From assembly GCA_963781785.1 (NCBI GenBank), contig CAWAHD010000004.1, positions 558,001 through 622,000 of the forward strand: 64,000 nucleotides of DNA. Reading direction: 5' to 3'. This DNA is from CAWAHD01 sp963781785. Lineage in GTDB: Bacteria > Planctomycetota > Planctomycetia > Isosphaerales > Isosphaeraceae. The notes under the pieces were generated by a model. That model was not told the origin of the DNA. It saw only the letters and a program-made list of their open reading frames with translations, and did no database searches. The translations under genes and the position numbers were made by a program. Shown piece after piece: positions 26,928 to 36,253 of the stretch. Each line of letters begins with the position of its first letter. Within the stretch, counting starts at the first letter, position 1.

Positions 26928-28462
26928 GACTCAGCGACGAGCGCGCTGATGGTCTTGAACGAGTCTTTCAAGTCGAGGTAGAGCTGGCGATAGATGGCGT
27001 GGGCGCGGTCGTAGAAGGCCTTGGCCTTGTGATCGACCCGGGTGGATTGGACGGCACGGATCGTGGCGTCGCAGGCTTCGGGGACCGAAGAGAAACCCCC
27101 GGTGCCGACCTGTGCCAGAAGAGCGACTCCAAACGCCGGGCCCTCGGTCGAGTTGAGCGTGTGGACGTCGCAGCCGTAGATATCAGCCTGGATCTGCCGC
27201 CACAAAGCATTGTGCGCCCCGCCTCCGGAGGCAAACACCTGCTCGATCGAGACGCCCATCTCGCGGATCAGATCGAGGCTGTCCCGCATCGCGAAGGTCG
27301 CCCCTTCGAGCACGCTGCGGATCAGGTGGGCCCGCCCGTGGCGCACGGTCAATCCGACCCAGGCCCCCTTGGCGTCGGGGTCGAAGTGGGGGGTCCGCTC
27401 GCCCGTGAGATACGGCAGAAAGAACAATCCCTCGGCCCCCGGGCCGGCAAGCGCGGCCTCGTCGGTAAGCAGAAAGTATGGGTCTTCGCCCTTCTGCTTG
27501 GCGAGGGCGACCTCGGCCTTGCCCAGTTCGTTGCGAAACCACTGGAAGCTTCCCCCGGCCGCGAGCACGACGCCCATGACGTGCCAGGCGCCCGGCACCG
27601 CGTGGCAGCCGCGTTGAAGCCTGCCGAGGGGGTCAAAGCCCAAGGCGTCGGTGTGTGCAAATACAACGCCCGAGGTCCCCATCGTGGCCGACACGACTCC
27701 CTGACGGACAATGCCGTTGCCGACGGCCCCGGCGGGCTGGTCGCCGCCCCCACCGACCACCGGCGTTCCCGCCGGTACACCCGTCTCCCACGACGCCGAC
27801 TCGCAGACCTCGCCGGACACCTCCGGGCTCTCGTAGCACGGCGGTAGAAGCGCCGGATCGATCGCAAGCTTGCTCAGAAGCTCGCGGCTCCACGAGCGGT
27901 TCGCCACGTCCAGAAGCAGCGTTCCCGACGCGTCGCTCACCTCGGTCGCGTACGTGCCCGTCAAGCGGTAGCGCACGTAATCCTTGGGCAAGAGCACCTG
28001 TGCGACGTGGTCCCAGTGCTTCGGCTCGTGCTTCCTCACCCACAGCAGCTTGGGCGCGGTGAACCCGGTCAAGGCCGGGTTGGCGACCAGCTTGATCAAG
28101 GCCTCGCGGCCACCGGCTTTGTGCTCGATCTCGGCGCACTCTGCCGCCGTGCGCTGGTCGTTCCAGAGCAACGCGGGGCGAATCACCCGGCCGGCAGCGT
28201 CCAGAAACACCGAGCCGTGCATCTGGCCGCTCAGGCCGATTCCGGCGACGTCCTCGGCCCGGAACTGCCCCGAGCTCAAGACCTCTGCGAGCGTCTTCCT
28301 GGTCGCCTCCCACCACAGCTCGGGATTCTGCTCGGACCACCCCGGACGGGGATGGTCGCAGGGATACTCCTGGGAAGCCGAGGCCAGAATCGCACCGGTC
28401 TCGTCGATCGCCAGGGTCTTGGTCGCGGACGTCCCGATATCGATACCCAGGGTGATGCTCAC
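26924..28462 (-). CDS. xylB: xylulokinase (FGGY family)
   Basis: A 512-residue sugar kinase. The phosphate loop LGIDIGTSATKTLAID starts at once after the GTG at 28462. HPRPGWSEQNPELWWEAT, GIGLSGQMHGSVFLD and LLWNDQRTAAECAEIE are xylulokinase signatures, and the C-terminal FGGY region has GAWVGLTVRHGRAHLIRSVLEG and SGGGAHNALWRQIQADI. It should phosphorylate D-xylulose for the pentose phosphate pathway. The GTG overlaps the stop of the upstream UlaG-like gene (GTGA), which decides the start over a longer open frame to 28489. A GH51 arabinofuranosidase gene about 2.7 kb away is consistent with pentose use. Confidence 0.9.
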   Translation of the reverse strand: MSITLGIDIGTSATKTLAIDETGAILASASQEYPCDHPRPGWSEQNPELWWEATRKTLAEVLSSGQFRAEDVAGIGLSGQMHGSVFLDAAGRVIRPALLWNDQRTAAECAEIEHKAGGREALIKLVANPALTGFTAPKLLWVRKHEPKHWDHVAQVLLPKDYVRYRLTGTYATEVSDASGTLLLDVANRSWSRELLSKLAIDPALLPPCYESPEVSGEVCESASWETGVPAGTPVVGGGGDQPAGAVGNGIVRQGVVSATMGTSGVVFAHTDALGFDPLGRLQRGCHAVPGAWHVMGVVLAAGGSFQWFRNELGKAEVALAKQKGEDPYFLLTDEAALAGPGAEGLFFLPYLTGERTPHFDPDAKGAWVGLTVRHGRAHLIRSVLEGATFAMRDSLDLIREMGVSIEQVFASGGGAHNALWRQIQADIYGCDVHTLNSTEGPAFGVALLAQVGTGGFSSVPEACDATIRAVQSTRVDHKAKAFYDRAHAIYRQLYLDLKDSFKTISALVAES

Positions 28463-29301
28463 TTCGTCACCTCCCAGCGCTCGCCGCACGACAGAACTCG
28501 CGGCTGTACCCCCTCGGGCAAGCGGCGAGCCTCGGCCAGAAACACCGCGGCGGGAACCGTGTTAAATGTAAACATGTCGTAATGGTGCGGTACCACGAAC
28601 CGCGGGCGAACCCGGGCCGCCAGTTGGGCGGCCTCGGAAGCGGTCATGTTTCCCGGCACGCCCCGCGCCGGGTCCCGGCCGTTGATCGGCAGGAACAGTA
28701 CGTCCAGCGGATCGGCCGACAGCGTTTCGGCCAGACCCGGGTAAGCCAGGCTATCTCCGCTATGATAGAGCCTGATGCCTTCCGACTCGATCACGTAGCC
28801 CAGGTAAAGATGACGGCCGGCCGGGTCGGTGTCGAGCCCCTCGTGTGCCGAGGGAATGGCGCGAATGCGAAAGCCGGCCCGCTCGACCGAGTCGCCTTGA
28901 TCGACGCCGATGAGCCGCTCGGCCGGGAGCCCGGACTCGAGCGCGTGGTCGCGGATCGACTCCGGCAAGACGAGCACCGCGCGCGAATGAGCAAGCACGC
29001 CGGGTAGAGTGCCCGGGTCGAAGTGATCGGAGTGCTTGTGGCTTGCGAGCACCACATCCAGCCCCACCAGATCATGGCCACAGATCGGTGCACGGGTCAT
29101 GCGGATGTGCGGCCGGCTGGTTGCCTCGTACTTCCGGGTCAAGTGCTCGGAGAGGTACAGATCGATGGCCAGCATCCCCCGGCGCGTCTTGAACAGGAAG
29201 CCGCTCTGCCCGAGCCACCAGACGAACATCGCTCCGGCGGGCGGCGCCGTCCCGGCAATCTCCTCGAGCAGCTCCCGGCCGTGACGAACTGGCTCGATCA
29301 T
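28459..29301 (-). CDS. UlaG-like metallo-beta-lactamase-fold hydrolase
   Basis: A 280-residue protein of the MBL superfamily. The metal site HxHxDH is SHKHSDHFDPGTL (about residues 87-99); YHSGDSLAYPGLAETL and LPINGRDPARGVPGNMT follow, and PRFVVPHHYDMFTFN gives the late histidines. WWLGQSGFLFKT at residues 28-39 and the NGR motif are typical of the UlaG group (L-ascorbate-6-phosphate lactonase and relatives). A lactonase or phosphodiester role on a sugar derivative is likely but not proven. It overlaps both neighbours by 4 nt (ATGA and GTGA), so it is tied to xylB and the MetE-like gene. Confidence 0.82.
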   Translation of the reverse strand: MIEPVRHGRELLEEIAGTAPPAGAMFVWWLGQSGFLFKTRRGMLAIDLYLSEHLTRKYEATSRPHIRMTRAPICGHDLVGLDVVLASHKHSDHFDPGTLPGVLAHSRAVLVLPESIRDHALESGLPAERLIGVDQGDSVERAGFRIRAIPSAHEGLDTDPAGRHLYLGYVIESEGIRLYHSGDSLAYPGLAETLSADPLDVLFLPINGRDPARGVPGNMTASEAAQLAARVRPRFVVPHHYDMFTFNTVPAAVFLAEARRLPEGVQPRVLSCGERWEVTK

Positions 29302-30323
29302 CGGTTGATCTCTTTGCGCACCAGACGGGCTCCCTCAACGAGCGCCTTCGCCTTGGCTATCGCCACATGGCGGGCGGTCTGGGAAAATCCACAGTCAGGA
29401 GTGACCGAGACCCGCGCTGGATCGACGTATTTGAGCACCGCGCGCAGCCGCTCGGCGACCAGCGCCGCGGGCTCGATCCAGGTGTTCTTGACGTCGACCA
29501 ACCCCACGGCGACGTCCATCGTGTCGGGCAACTGTGCCAGGAGCTCGAGCTCGGCGAGCTCGCGACTGGCAAATTCCAGGGCGAGCTGATTGACCCGGGC
29601 CCGTCCCAGGTGCGGAAACAGCGGCTTGTACGAACGATCTCCCACGGCCCGAGCTCGGAAGTTCCCGAAGCACATGTGCATGCTGATATAGGCATGGACG
29701 CCGTTGACCGTGCGTGCGATCACGTCGAGAAAGGTCTCGGGGTCGCTCTTGTGGCAGGCGAAGCTGGGCTCATCGAGCTGGATGAAGTCGACGCCGGCGG
29801 CGACCAGTGACCGCAGCTCGGCGTTGACGACGGGTATGAGCGCAGCCGTCACGGCGTCGCGGCCCGCGTAGAAGGGCGGCCCATCAATGCACCCGGCGAG
29901 CGTGAACGGACCGGGCACCGGCACCTTGACCGGTCGATCGGTGTGCTCGCGCAGCCGGCGATATTCGGCGACGATCCCCAGTCCGTCCGGTGCCGAGATG
30001 GGCGCGATCGCCTTGTAACGGTTGCGCTGGTCGTGGGCAGGAGCACCCCACCGCCGATTCCGCTCGATCGGCTCCAGCCCGCGCAGGTACCCGTAAAAGC
30101 CCAGGTTGAAATCAACGCGTTGCATTTCCCCGTCGGTGATCCGGTCGAGTCCGGCGCGGACCTGATCGTCGATTGCCAGTCGAACCGCGTCGCGAACGGC
30201 CTCATCGCGGTCGCCCGGACCGAACAGCCCGGGATGGTCCTTGACGTCAGCGATGAACTTTTCGTACCAGCCGGGGAACGACCAGCTTCCGATGACCGTG
30301 GCGGGTATCAAGAGATCGGCCAT
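29298..30323 (-). CDS. MetE C-terminal-domain-like methyltransferase
   Basis: A 341-residue single TIM barrel related to the catalytic half of cobalamin-independent methionine synthase. The zinc ligands appear as the H and C of MHMCFGN, and a late C in VTPDCGFSQT; DFIQLDEPSFACH is the conserved glutamate-containing strand, and GLDRITDGEMQRVDF lies near the N-terminus. Full MetE is twice this length, so this is a stand-alone core enzyme that probably moves a methyl group to a thiol. It is the first gene of a four-gene overlapping operon. Linkage of such an enzyme to a pentose kinase and a lactonase-like protein is not explained by known pathways. Confidence 0.8.
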   Translation of the reverse strand: MADLLIPATVIGSWSFPGWYEKFIADVKDHPGLFGPGDRDEAVRDAVRLAIDDQVRAGLDRITDGEMQRVDFNLGFYGYLRGLEPIERNRRWGAPAHDQRNRYKAIAPISAPDGLGIVAEYRRLREHTDRPVKVPVPGPFTLAGCIDGPPFYAGRDAVTAALIPVVNAELRSLVAAGVDFIQLDEPSFACHKSDPETFLDVIARTVNGVHAYISMHMCFGNFRARAVGDRSYKPLFPHLGRARVNQLALEFASRELAELELLAQLPDTMDVAVGLVDVKNTWIEPAALVAERLRAVLKYVDPARVSVTPDCGFSQTARHVAIAKAKALVEGARLVRKEINR

Positions 30324-30756
30324 AGCGTGATCGCCTCCGGGGCTCGGCCGGTCGTTCGAGCCAGTCGCCGCCCAACCGCCACCACTGCAGGCGTTCGGCC
30401 GAGCACTTCCTGGTATTCTGGTCCGATTCGCGGCGATTGGAAAGGGGGAGACACCGGGTTTCTTGCGATCGCACCGGATTTCGCCCCCTTATCCTCAATC
30501 GCCTCATTCCCCCGCTCCATCTGCACCACCGAGCTGATCAGCGAGTCGTGCCCGGCTCTTCAACTTTTTGCTCGGTTCCTTGGTCCCGATCACGAACCGG
30601 GTGATGGCCGATGCCGATTCCGGCAGACCGGCTTGCCGCCGGCAGGCGGTTGACTCGGGGCACGCCGGGATCTATAAATGCGCTGCTTTTCCGCTCGTGC
30701 GCGCTCCGCTCCAGCAGGTCGCATTCCGGCAGCGAAGATGCGAATGGAGCCACTCC
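30324..30756. other. 433-bp intergenic gap, no gene seen
   Basis: The gap separates the divergent MetE-like gene and the small membrane protein gene. The open frames crossing it (for example the upstream extension to 30568) have no protein-like composition. It must carry the promoters of both units, but I cannot point to convincing -35/-10 boxes. Confidence 0.5.
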
Positions 30757-31167
30757 ATGGCGACGGAAGATAATCCTTACGCTCCGCCCACGGCCAGCGA
30801 TCGCGCACTGGGAATCAGGAGCGGCCGCCACGAAGAATTGAAGACGGTCGCGGCAGCCCAGAAGTCAATCATCGTTTGTATCCTGCTCTATTTCTGTTTG
30901 CTTGCTGCGACTCCCTTCGTTCCTGCTCTATATCAATTTTACGTCTTTATGAGCATTCTTGCCCTCGGACTGGTCTCGACGGTGTCGGTATTCGTGATGG
31001 CGATGAAGGTTTACACGATTGGCCAGGGACTCCTCGTCGGGATCCTGACCATGGTGCCGTGTCTCGGGCTGATTCTCTTGTTCCTGGTGAACCGGAAGGC
31101 GACGAAGATCCTCAGGGAGAACGGGCACGACGTCGGATTTTTCGGGGCGGACCTTTCAAAGTTTTAA
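30757..31167 (+). CDS. small membrane protein with DNPYAPP N-terminus
   Basis: A 136-residue protein starting MATEDNPYAPPTASDRA, a proline-rich N-terminal motif common in planctomycete membrane proteins of unknown function. Two or three helices follow: SIIVCILLYFCLLAATPFVP, FMSILALGLVSTVSVFVMAM and GLLVGILTMVPCLGLILLFL. The tail VNRKATKILRENGHDVGFFGAD is shared by a set of small membrane proteins that I recall only as hypothetical. It ends 5 bp before the GH51 gene and is likely co-transcribed with it. Confidence 0.7.
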   Translation: MATEDNPYAPPTASDRALGIRSGRHEELKTVAAAQKSIIVCILLYFCLLAATPFVPALYQFYVFMSILALGLVSTVSVFVMAMKVYTIGQGLLVGILTMVPCLGLILLFLVNRKATKILRENGHDVGFFGADLSKF

Positions 31168-31172
31168 CCACA

Positions 31173-33535
31173 ATGACACGAACCATTCTGATCGCGGTCT
31201 CATTCCTGGGATTGGCTAGCTCGGGCAGCCGCGTCGCCGATCGAGGCGCGCTTTTGAATCCCGGCTTCGAATCGGCAAAGCCGCTCGAGGGCTGGCAGGT
31301 CGTCACATACGGCCCCGCCGCGGCGGTTGCGCGCGACGAAGCCGAGGTGCACGAGGGGACTTTCTCGGTTCGGGTTTCGGCCGCTCTCCCTTCCGACACG
31401 GCCCTGGGCCAGGATCTCGCGCTCGTGCCCGCCCGGTGGTACCGATTCAGCGGCTGGGTAAAGACCCGGGCGCTCGACCCCTTGGACGCGCCGGTCTGCG
31501 GCACGTTTCAGGTTCAGCGAGCGGCCGGACGCAGCGTGATCGCCGGTGGTAGAAGCCACGCCGGTGACACACCCTGGACCAAGGTCGAGCTGGTCTTCCG
31601 CGCGCCCCGGACGGCCGGGTGCGGGTCGCCCCGTTTCTCATCGGTTACGGCAAGGGACGCGGCACCGCCTGGTTTGACGACATGGCCATCGAGCCGCTCG
31701 ACCCGGAGGGTGCCCCGGTCGTCCTCACCCGCGACCTGCTGAGCCCGGCACGGATCAACCCGTTCCAATACGGGCAGTTCGTCGAATACCTGTGCATGCT
31801 GGTGCCGTCGATGTGGGCCGAAAAGCTGTTCGACGGCAGTTTCGAAGGTCTGAGCGCGTACAAGGTTGCCTATCTCAAGGAGACCGATTTTCGCGAGCGT
31901 CCCTGGTATCCCGCCGGCGCAACCAACCGCGCGGTCTTCGAGCACGACCGATCCACGAAAAAGAGCGGAGACCAGTGCTACAGGATCGCGGCGCGTGAGG
32001 GTGCTCCGTGCACGGTGGCGATCGCTCAGGACGGAATCGCCGTCGACCGCGGCATCGCCTGCGATTTCACCGCGTATTTCAAGCAGAGCGGCATCAAGCT
32101 CCCGGTCAAGGTCAGCCTGCACCGCGAGGGATCGGTGTACGCGTCCTGCGAGCTCGAGCCCGGCCCGGAGTGGGCTCAGCACACGGCGCGGCTCTTACCT
32201 TCGGCGAGCGACGCGAATACGACGCTGACGATCTCGTTTCGTGGGCCGGGAACGTTGTGGATCGACAGCGCATCGCTCTTGCCGGAAAACGCCAGGATGG
32301 GCTGGCGAGCGGATGTCGTTGCGGCCGTTGCGGACCTGAAGCCGGGGATCATCCGGTTCGGCGGCAGCACGCTCGACGACCCCAACCTGGGCGAGTTCGA
32401 GTGGCGGGATACAATCGGAGACTCGTCCCTGCGCCGGCCGTTCCGCGCCTGGGGCGGCCTTCAGCCCGCCGGAGCCGGCCTGGAAGAGTTCGTCCAGTTT
32501 TGCCGCCTCGTCAAGGCCGAGCCGCTCATCTGCGTGCGGTTTCGAGGGCGCGAACCCCGGGACGCCGCCCTTCAAGTGCAGTACATGAATGGCAGCACCA
32601 CGACGCCGATGGGTGAGCTACGGGCCAGAAACGGGCATCCCGAGCCATATCGGGTGCGGTACTGGCAGGTGGGCAACGAGCGCAGGGGCACCGACTACGA
32701 AACGCGGCTCGCGGCGTTCTGTCAGGCGATGAAAGAGGCCGACCCCTCGATCGAGATCCTGTCGTCCTACCCCACGCCCGGAGTCCTCGATCGTGCCGGA
32801 GCGTGGCTCGATTTCGTTGCTCCGCACCATTACGAATGTGAAAACCTGGCGGGCGAGGAATCCGACTTGATCGCGGTCCGCCAGATGATTGAGCAGCATG
32901 CCCAAGGGCGGCCGATCAAGGCGGCAATTACCGAATGGAACACGACTGCCGGCGACTGGGGCCCGGGCCGGGCCAAGCTCTGGACCCTGGAAAATGCACT
33001 CGCGTGTTCACGCTATCACAATCTGATGCATCGGCACTGCGACCTGGTGCAGATCGCCTGCCGTTCCAACCTGGTTAACAGCTTTTGCTCGGGCTGTATT
33101 CAGACCGACAACCATCGCCTGTTTAAGACGCCGGTGTATTACGCCCAGCAGCTTTACGCCACGCTGGCCGGCGACCGGCCGCTCCGGATTGACTCTCCCC
33201 TGCCCGCCTCGGTTGGCCTGGATCTGAGTGCCACTCTCTCGCCCAAGGGCGATGCCGTGATCCTGTTCGCCGTCAACGACGGCCTGGAGGCGATCTCTCG
33301 GCCGCTGGATTTCTCGGCGTTTGCCGGTGACGGCAAGACTCCACCGCGATCCGTTCAGGTTTGGTCCTTGGCCGACGCCCGAGATGCCGGCGAGCCCGAT
33401 GTGATCAACAGTTTCGCCGAGCCCGAGCGGATCATCTCACGCCGATCGACGATCACCCCGCCCGCGCCGAAGTTTGATTATCGGTTCCCACCGCTCTCGC
33501 TCACCGTTCTCAGGTACGGCCCGCCCGTTGACTGA
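31173..33535 (+). CDS. GH51-type alpha-L-arabinofuranosidase, secreted (one frameshift)
   Basis: The start ATG at 31173 gives a signal peptide (TILIAVSFLGLASSGSRV) and a carbohydrate-binding beta-sandwich (LLNPGFESAKPLEGWQVVTYG). The frame breaks near 31614, where GCC-GGG reads as if one C were lost; the next frame continues VAPFLIGYGKGRGTAWFDDMAIEPL and the catalytic domain. There INPFQYGQFVEYL opens the domain, YWQVGNERRG holds the acid/base glutamate and AAITEWNTTAGDWG the nucleophile. With one base added the gene has 788 codons. It should release arabinose from plant-type polysaccharides outside the cytoplasm. Confidence 0.85.
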
Positions 33536-33725
33536 TTCCGCGCTGATCAATCACGCGCAATCGTTATCATGAGTTCCATCTCAGACGCCTCGGGTGCGTT
33601 TGAGGTTATCTCGATCGGTTTGGTATGTCCCCGTTCGATCCGTGCGTGCGGCGATCTGCCTGGTGACGGGTCCGTGCGGATTGGTCGTGTTTGACATTTT
33701 TCGCCGCGATTTAGGGTTTTTGCCG

Positions 33726-33768
33726 TTGACGTCTACGGTGAAACCAGTATGATCCTCCCACGTGGTTT
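33726..33768 (+). promoter_or_regulatory. putative blaI promoter with flanking dyad
   Basis: TTGACG (33726-33731) and TATGAT (33748-33753) are spaced by 16 bp, 52 bp before the blaI start. AAACCA (33741-33746) and TGGTTT (33763-33768) are inverse copies around the -10 box, placed where an autoregulating BlaI-type repressor could bind. The rest of 33536-33804 shows nothing more. Confidence 0.45.
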
Positions 33769-33804
33769 GGAACCATAGATCGGGGACACGGAGGTCCATT
33801 TTCC

Positions 33805-34263
33805 ATGGCGCGCCCTCGTCACGAGCAACCGACTCCCGCGGAGCTCGAGATCCTCAAGATTCTCTGGAGCCGCGACCGCCCTCTATCCGTGCGAGACGTC
33901 TTCGAAATCGTCAATCAAGACGCCGATCCGCCACGGGCATATACCTCGGTCATGAGCCTGCTGAATGTCATGACCGACAAGGGATTGGTGCGCCGTGCGC
34001 CTCACGGGCGTGCGTTTCTCTACAGGCCGGCATCGCCGCGCGAAGAGACGCTCCGGTCGATGCTCGCCGAGACGCTCAAGCGGGTCTATAACGGCTCGGC
34101 CAGCTTGCTTGTCGCCCATCTCCTGGATCAGTCCCATCCCTCTGGCGACGAGCTGAAACAGATTCGCTCGCTCCTGGACGACTATCAGCACCGCCGGCTG
34201 GACGCTCCGCAGAAAGGAGGGCGCCGGTGCAAACCATCGCGGTCCAGGCGATCCAAGGTTTGA
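33805..34263 (+). CDS. BlaI/MecI-type transcriptional repressor
   Basis: A 152-residue protein with a winged helix: PTPAELEILKILWSRDRPLSVRDVFEIV, RAYTSVMSLLNVMTDKGLVRR and GRAFLYRPASPREETLRSML, all classic for the Penicillinase_R family. The middle (LKRVYNGSASLLVAHLLDQ) is the dimerisation segment. The last residues, KGGRRCKPSRSRRSKV, are strongly basic and longer than usual because the gene overlaps the next by 37 bp. Paired with an M56 metallopeptidase, it should repress its own operon until the peptidase cleaves it. Confidence 0.9.
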   Translation: MARPRHEQPTPAELEILKILWSRDRPLSVRDVFEIVNQDADPPRAYTSVMSLLNVMTDKGLVRRAPHGRAFLYRPASPREETLRSMLAETLKRVYNGSASLLVAHLLDQSHPSGDELKQIRSLLDDYQHRRLDAPQKGGRRCKPSRSRRSKV

Positions 34264-36224
34264 GTGAGAGCCTGGTCTGGCCGGCGCTTCTCAATAGCCT
34301 TTGGATCGGCGTGCTCGCCGCGTGTTTGGTCGCGCTGGCATTTCAGATCAGGCCGCGACTGTCGCACGGGGCTCGGCACTTGGCATTGTCGTCCGGTCTG
34401 GTCGTGGCCGTGGCAAGTCCCGGCATCGTGGCGCTGTACTCCTCGGCGACGAAGCGGCCGGGGGCAGAAACAATGGCCCCGCTTGCGACTGCGGCGGGAT
34501 CGAGCTCGAGCGATGTCGGGCGTTTAGCGCCGACTCCGACGGTAACGCCGGCTGTCACGAGCCGGCCTTCGATTGCGCCCCGATCTTGGCCGATCGAGTT
34601 ATGTGTGGGCTGGATTTCGGTCGTCGCCCTTGGTCTATCGCGCATGCGGACCTTGATCGTGACGGCGTGGCTCGTGGGAGCCGCACTGAGCGGTGGATTC
34701 CTGCTTTTGAGCGCAGGAGCCGTCAGGCGCTTGCGCCGCGAGGCCGCGCCTGCGCCTCTGCCGGTCCAGCAGATCGCCCTGGCGCTCGCGCGGCGACTGC
34801 GACTGAGAAACTCTCCCGCGATCCTGGCCCACAATCGCATGTTAGAACCCTGTCTCTGCGGCCTGTTTCGACCGGCTATCCTGTTGCCGGAGCGTTGGCT
34901 TGCCTCTTCCGCGTTCGAGCTTCTGGAGCCGATCCTGGCGCATGAGCTGGCGCACGCGCGGCGACTCGACCACGTCGCCAACGTCTTTCAGCGCGTGGTG
35001 GAAGCCGTTTTCTTCTTCCATCCAGCCGTCCACTGGATGTCGCGCTCGCTGCGCCGCCAGCGCGAATTCTGCACCGATCGATTGGCTGTGCGCTTGACGG
35101 GTGATCCGCTCGCTCTCGCGCGAGCCCTGGAGTCGGTCGCCAGGGTACGTCTCATCTCTCACTCGCGGCTTGAGCGCGGCATGTCGCTCGGTGGTGAGTC
35201 CACGTCTCTTTTGGCCCGTATAGAGGAGTTGCTCGGCATGACGCCGTCCCTGCCCCGTTTCCAGTTGTGGCCCTGGCTCGCGCTTCCCGCCGCCGGCCTC
35301 ATGGCGCTCATCGTCACATCGACCGCCGCGGCCCAGGATCGGCCGTTCACTGCGGCGGGATCAGCGGTCGGAAAGACCGCGGCAGCCGCAGCGAATCAAC
35401 CACCGGCGCCGGAGGCACGAATGAGCGTGACGGTTACCGCCGGGCCGCGGCCTCCGGAGGCGATGAAGCGGCAAATCTCTTATGAAGTGCGATTCCTGTC
35501 TCTGGACGCGGAACCCTGGAGAGATCACTTTCGCGATCAATTCGAACTCATCAAGCAGGAAGGGGATATGAGCGCGTGGATCATCGACGCGAAAGCAGTT
35601 CGCGAACTCCTGGCAATAGCACTGGCAGACGCGAGCTCGAACGTGCTACAGGCGCCCAAGGCGACGGCCTTCGAGCGCAACGGCGTCACGATCAAGAATC
35701 GTCTCAACCTGTCTTACGTTTCCGATGTGAAGCGGCAGAAGACAGCGAATCCCAGCGACCTACAGTTGTTGCCGGTGGTCCGATCGATTGAAATCGGCTA
35801 CGAGCTCACCATGGTTGGGGCGCTCTTGCCGGCTGGCACGCGGCTTTCCGTCGAGCTGCAAGATTGCTCGCTCCTGGCCATGCGCACCTTGCAGCATGAG
35901 GAACGAGTCGCTGCGAAGCATTGGCGCACCACGTATCAGGTTCCCTCCCGGATCGTGCAGAGCTGTCGCACATCGTGCGAGCTTCCCAGCGAGTCGAGCC
36001 TGTTGATCAGCGTCGGACTGGGCGACCGCCGCGCCCCGCAGTCTCGCCCTTTACAGGCCGCGGGCCGGCTCCTTGAGACGGTCGGTGTTCCCCACGTCGA
36101 GCCCCGGAGCGTGACAACGGAGCGGTTGGTTGTCATCACGCCCCGAAGCATCGAGCTCGACGGCGCCCCCGAGCCCGCTCGTGCGACGACCAGCCGGCAG
36201 AGCGGCCCGATCTTCGAGCGCTGA
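34227..36224 (+). CDS. BlaR1-type M56 membrane metallopeptidase with secretin-like C-terminus
   Basis: A 665-residue protein starting at GTG 34227, with AAGGAGG at 34214-34220 directly upstream, which fixes the start inside blaI. Membrane helices at about 17-38, 52-72, 128-150 and 145-166 frame the zinc peptidase: HELAH (239-243) and CTDRLAVRLTG. One further helix lies at WPWLALPAAGLMALIV. The C-terminal 300 residues are not a penicillin sensor: SSNVLQAPKATAFERNG, LQLLPVVRSIEIGYELTMVGALLPAGTRLSVELQD resemble secretin (GspD-like) beta modules. It probably senses an unknown envelope signal and cleaves BlaI. Confidence 0.82.
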   Translation: MQTIAVQAIQGLSESLVWPALLNSLWIGVLAACLVALAFQIRPRLSHGARHLALSSGLVVAVASPGIVALYSSATKRPGAETMAPLATAAGSSSSDVGRLAPTPTVTPAVTSRPSIAPRSWPIELCVGWISVVALGLSRMRTLIVTAWLVGAALSGGFLLLSAGAVRRLRREAAPAPLPVQQIALALARRLRLRNSPAILAHNRMLEPCLCGLFRPAILLPERWLASSAFELLEPILAHELAHARRLDHVANVFQRVVEAVFFFHPAVHWMSRSLRRQREFCTDRLAVRLTGDPLALARALESVARVRLISHSRLERGMSLGGESTSLLARIEELLGMTPSLPRFQLWPWLALPAAGLMALIVTSTAAAQDRPFTAAGSAVGKTAAAAANQPPAPEARMSVTVTAGPRPPEAMKRQISYEVRFLSLDAEPWRDHFRDQFELIKQEGDMSAWIIDAKAVRELLAIALADASSNVLQAPKATAFERNGVTIKNRLNLSYVSDVKRQKTANPSDLQLLPVVRSIEIGYELTMVGALLPAGTRLSVELQDCSLLAMRTLQHEERVAAKHWRTTYQVPSRIVQSCRTSCELPSESSLLISVGLGDRRAPQSRPLQAAGRLLETVGVPHVEPRSVTTERLVVITPRSIELDGAPEPARATTSRQSGPIFER

Positions 36225-36253
36225 GCCCCGGTCAACGACAAGGATCGCCGTGA

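Noticed and set aside
31744..33535. separate gene start for the GH51 catalytic domain at 31619
   Set aside because: The GTG there follows directly on the binding-domain sequence in the other frame, and adding one base joins both into a normal secreted enzyme.
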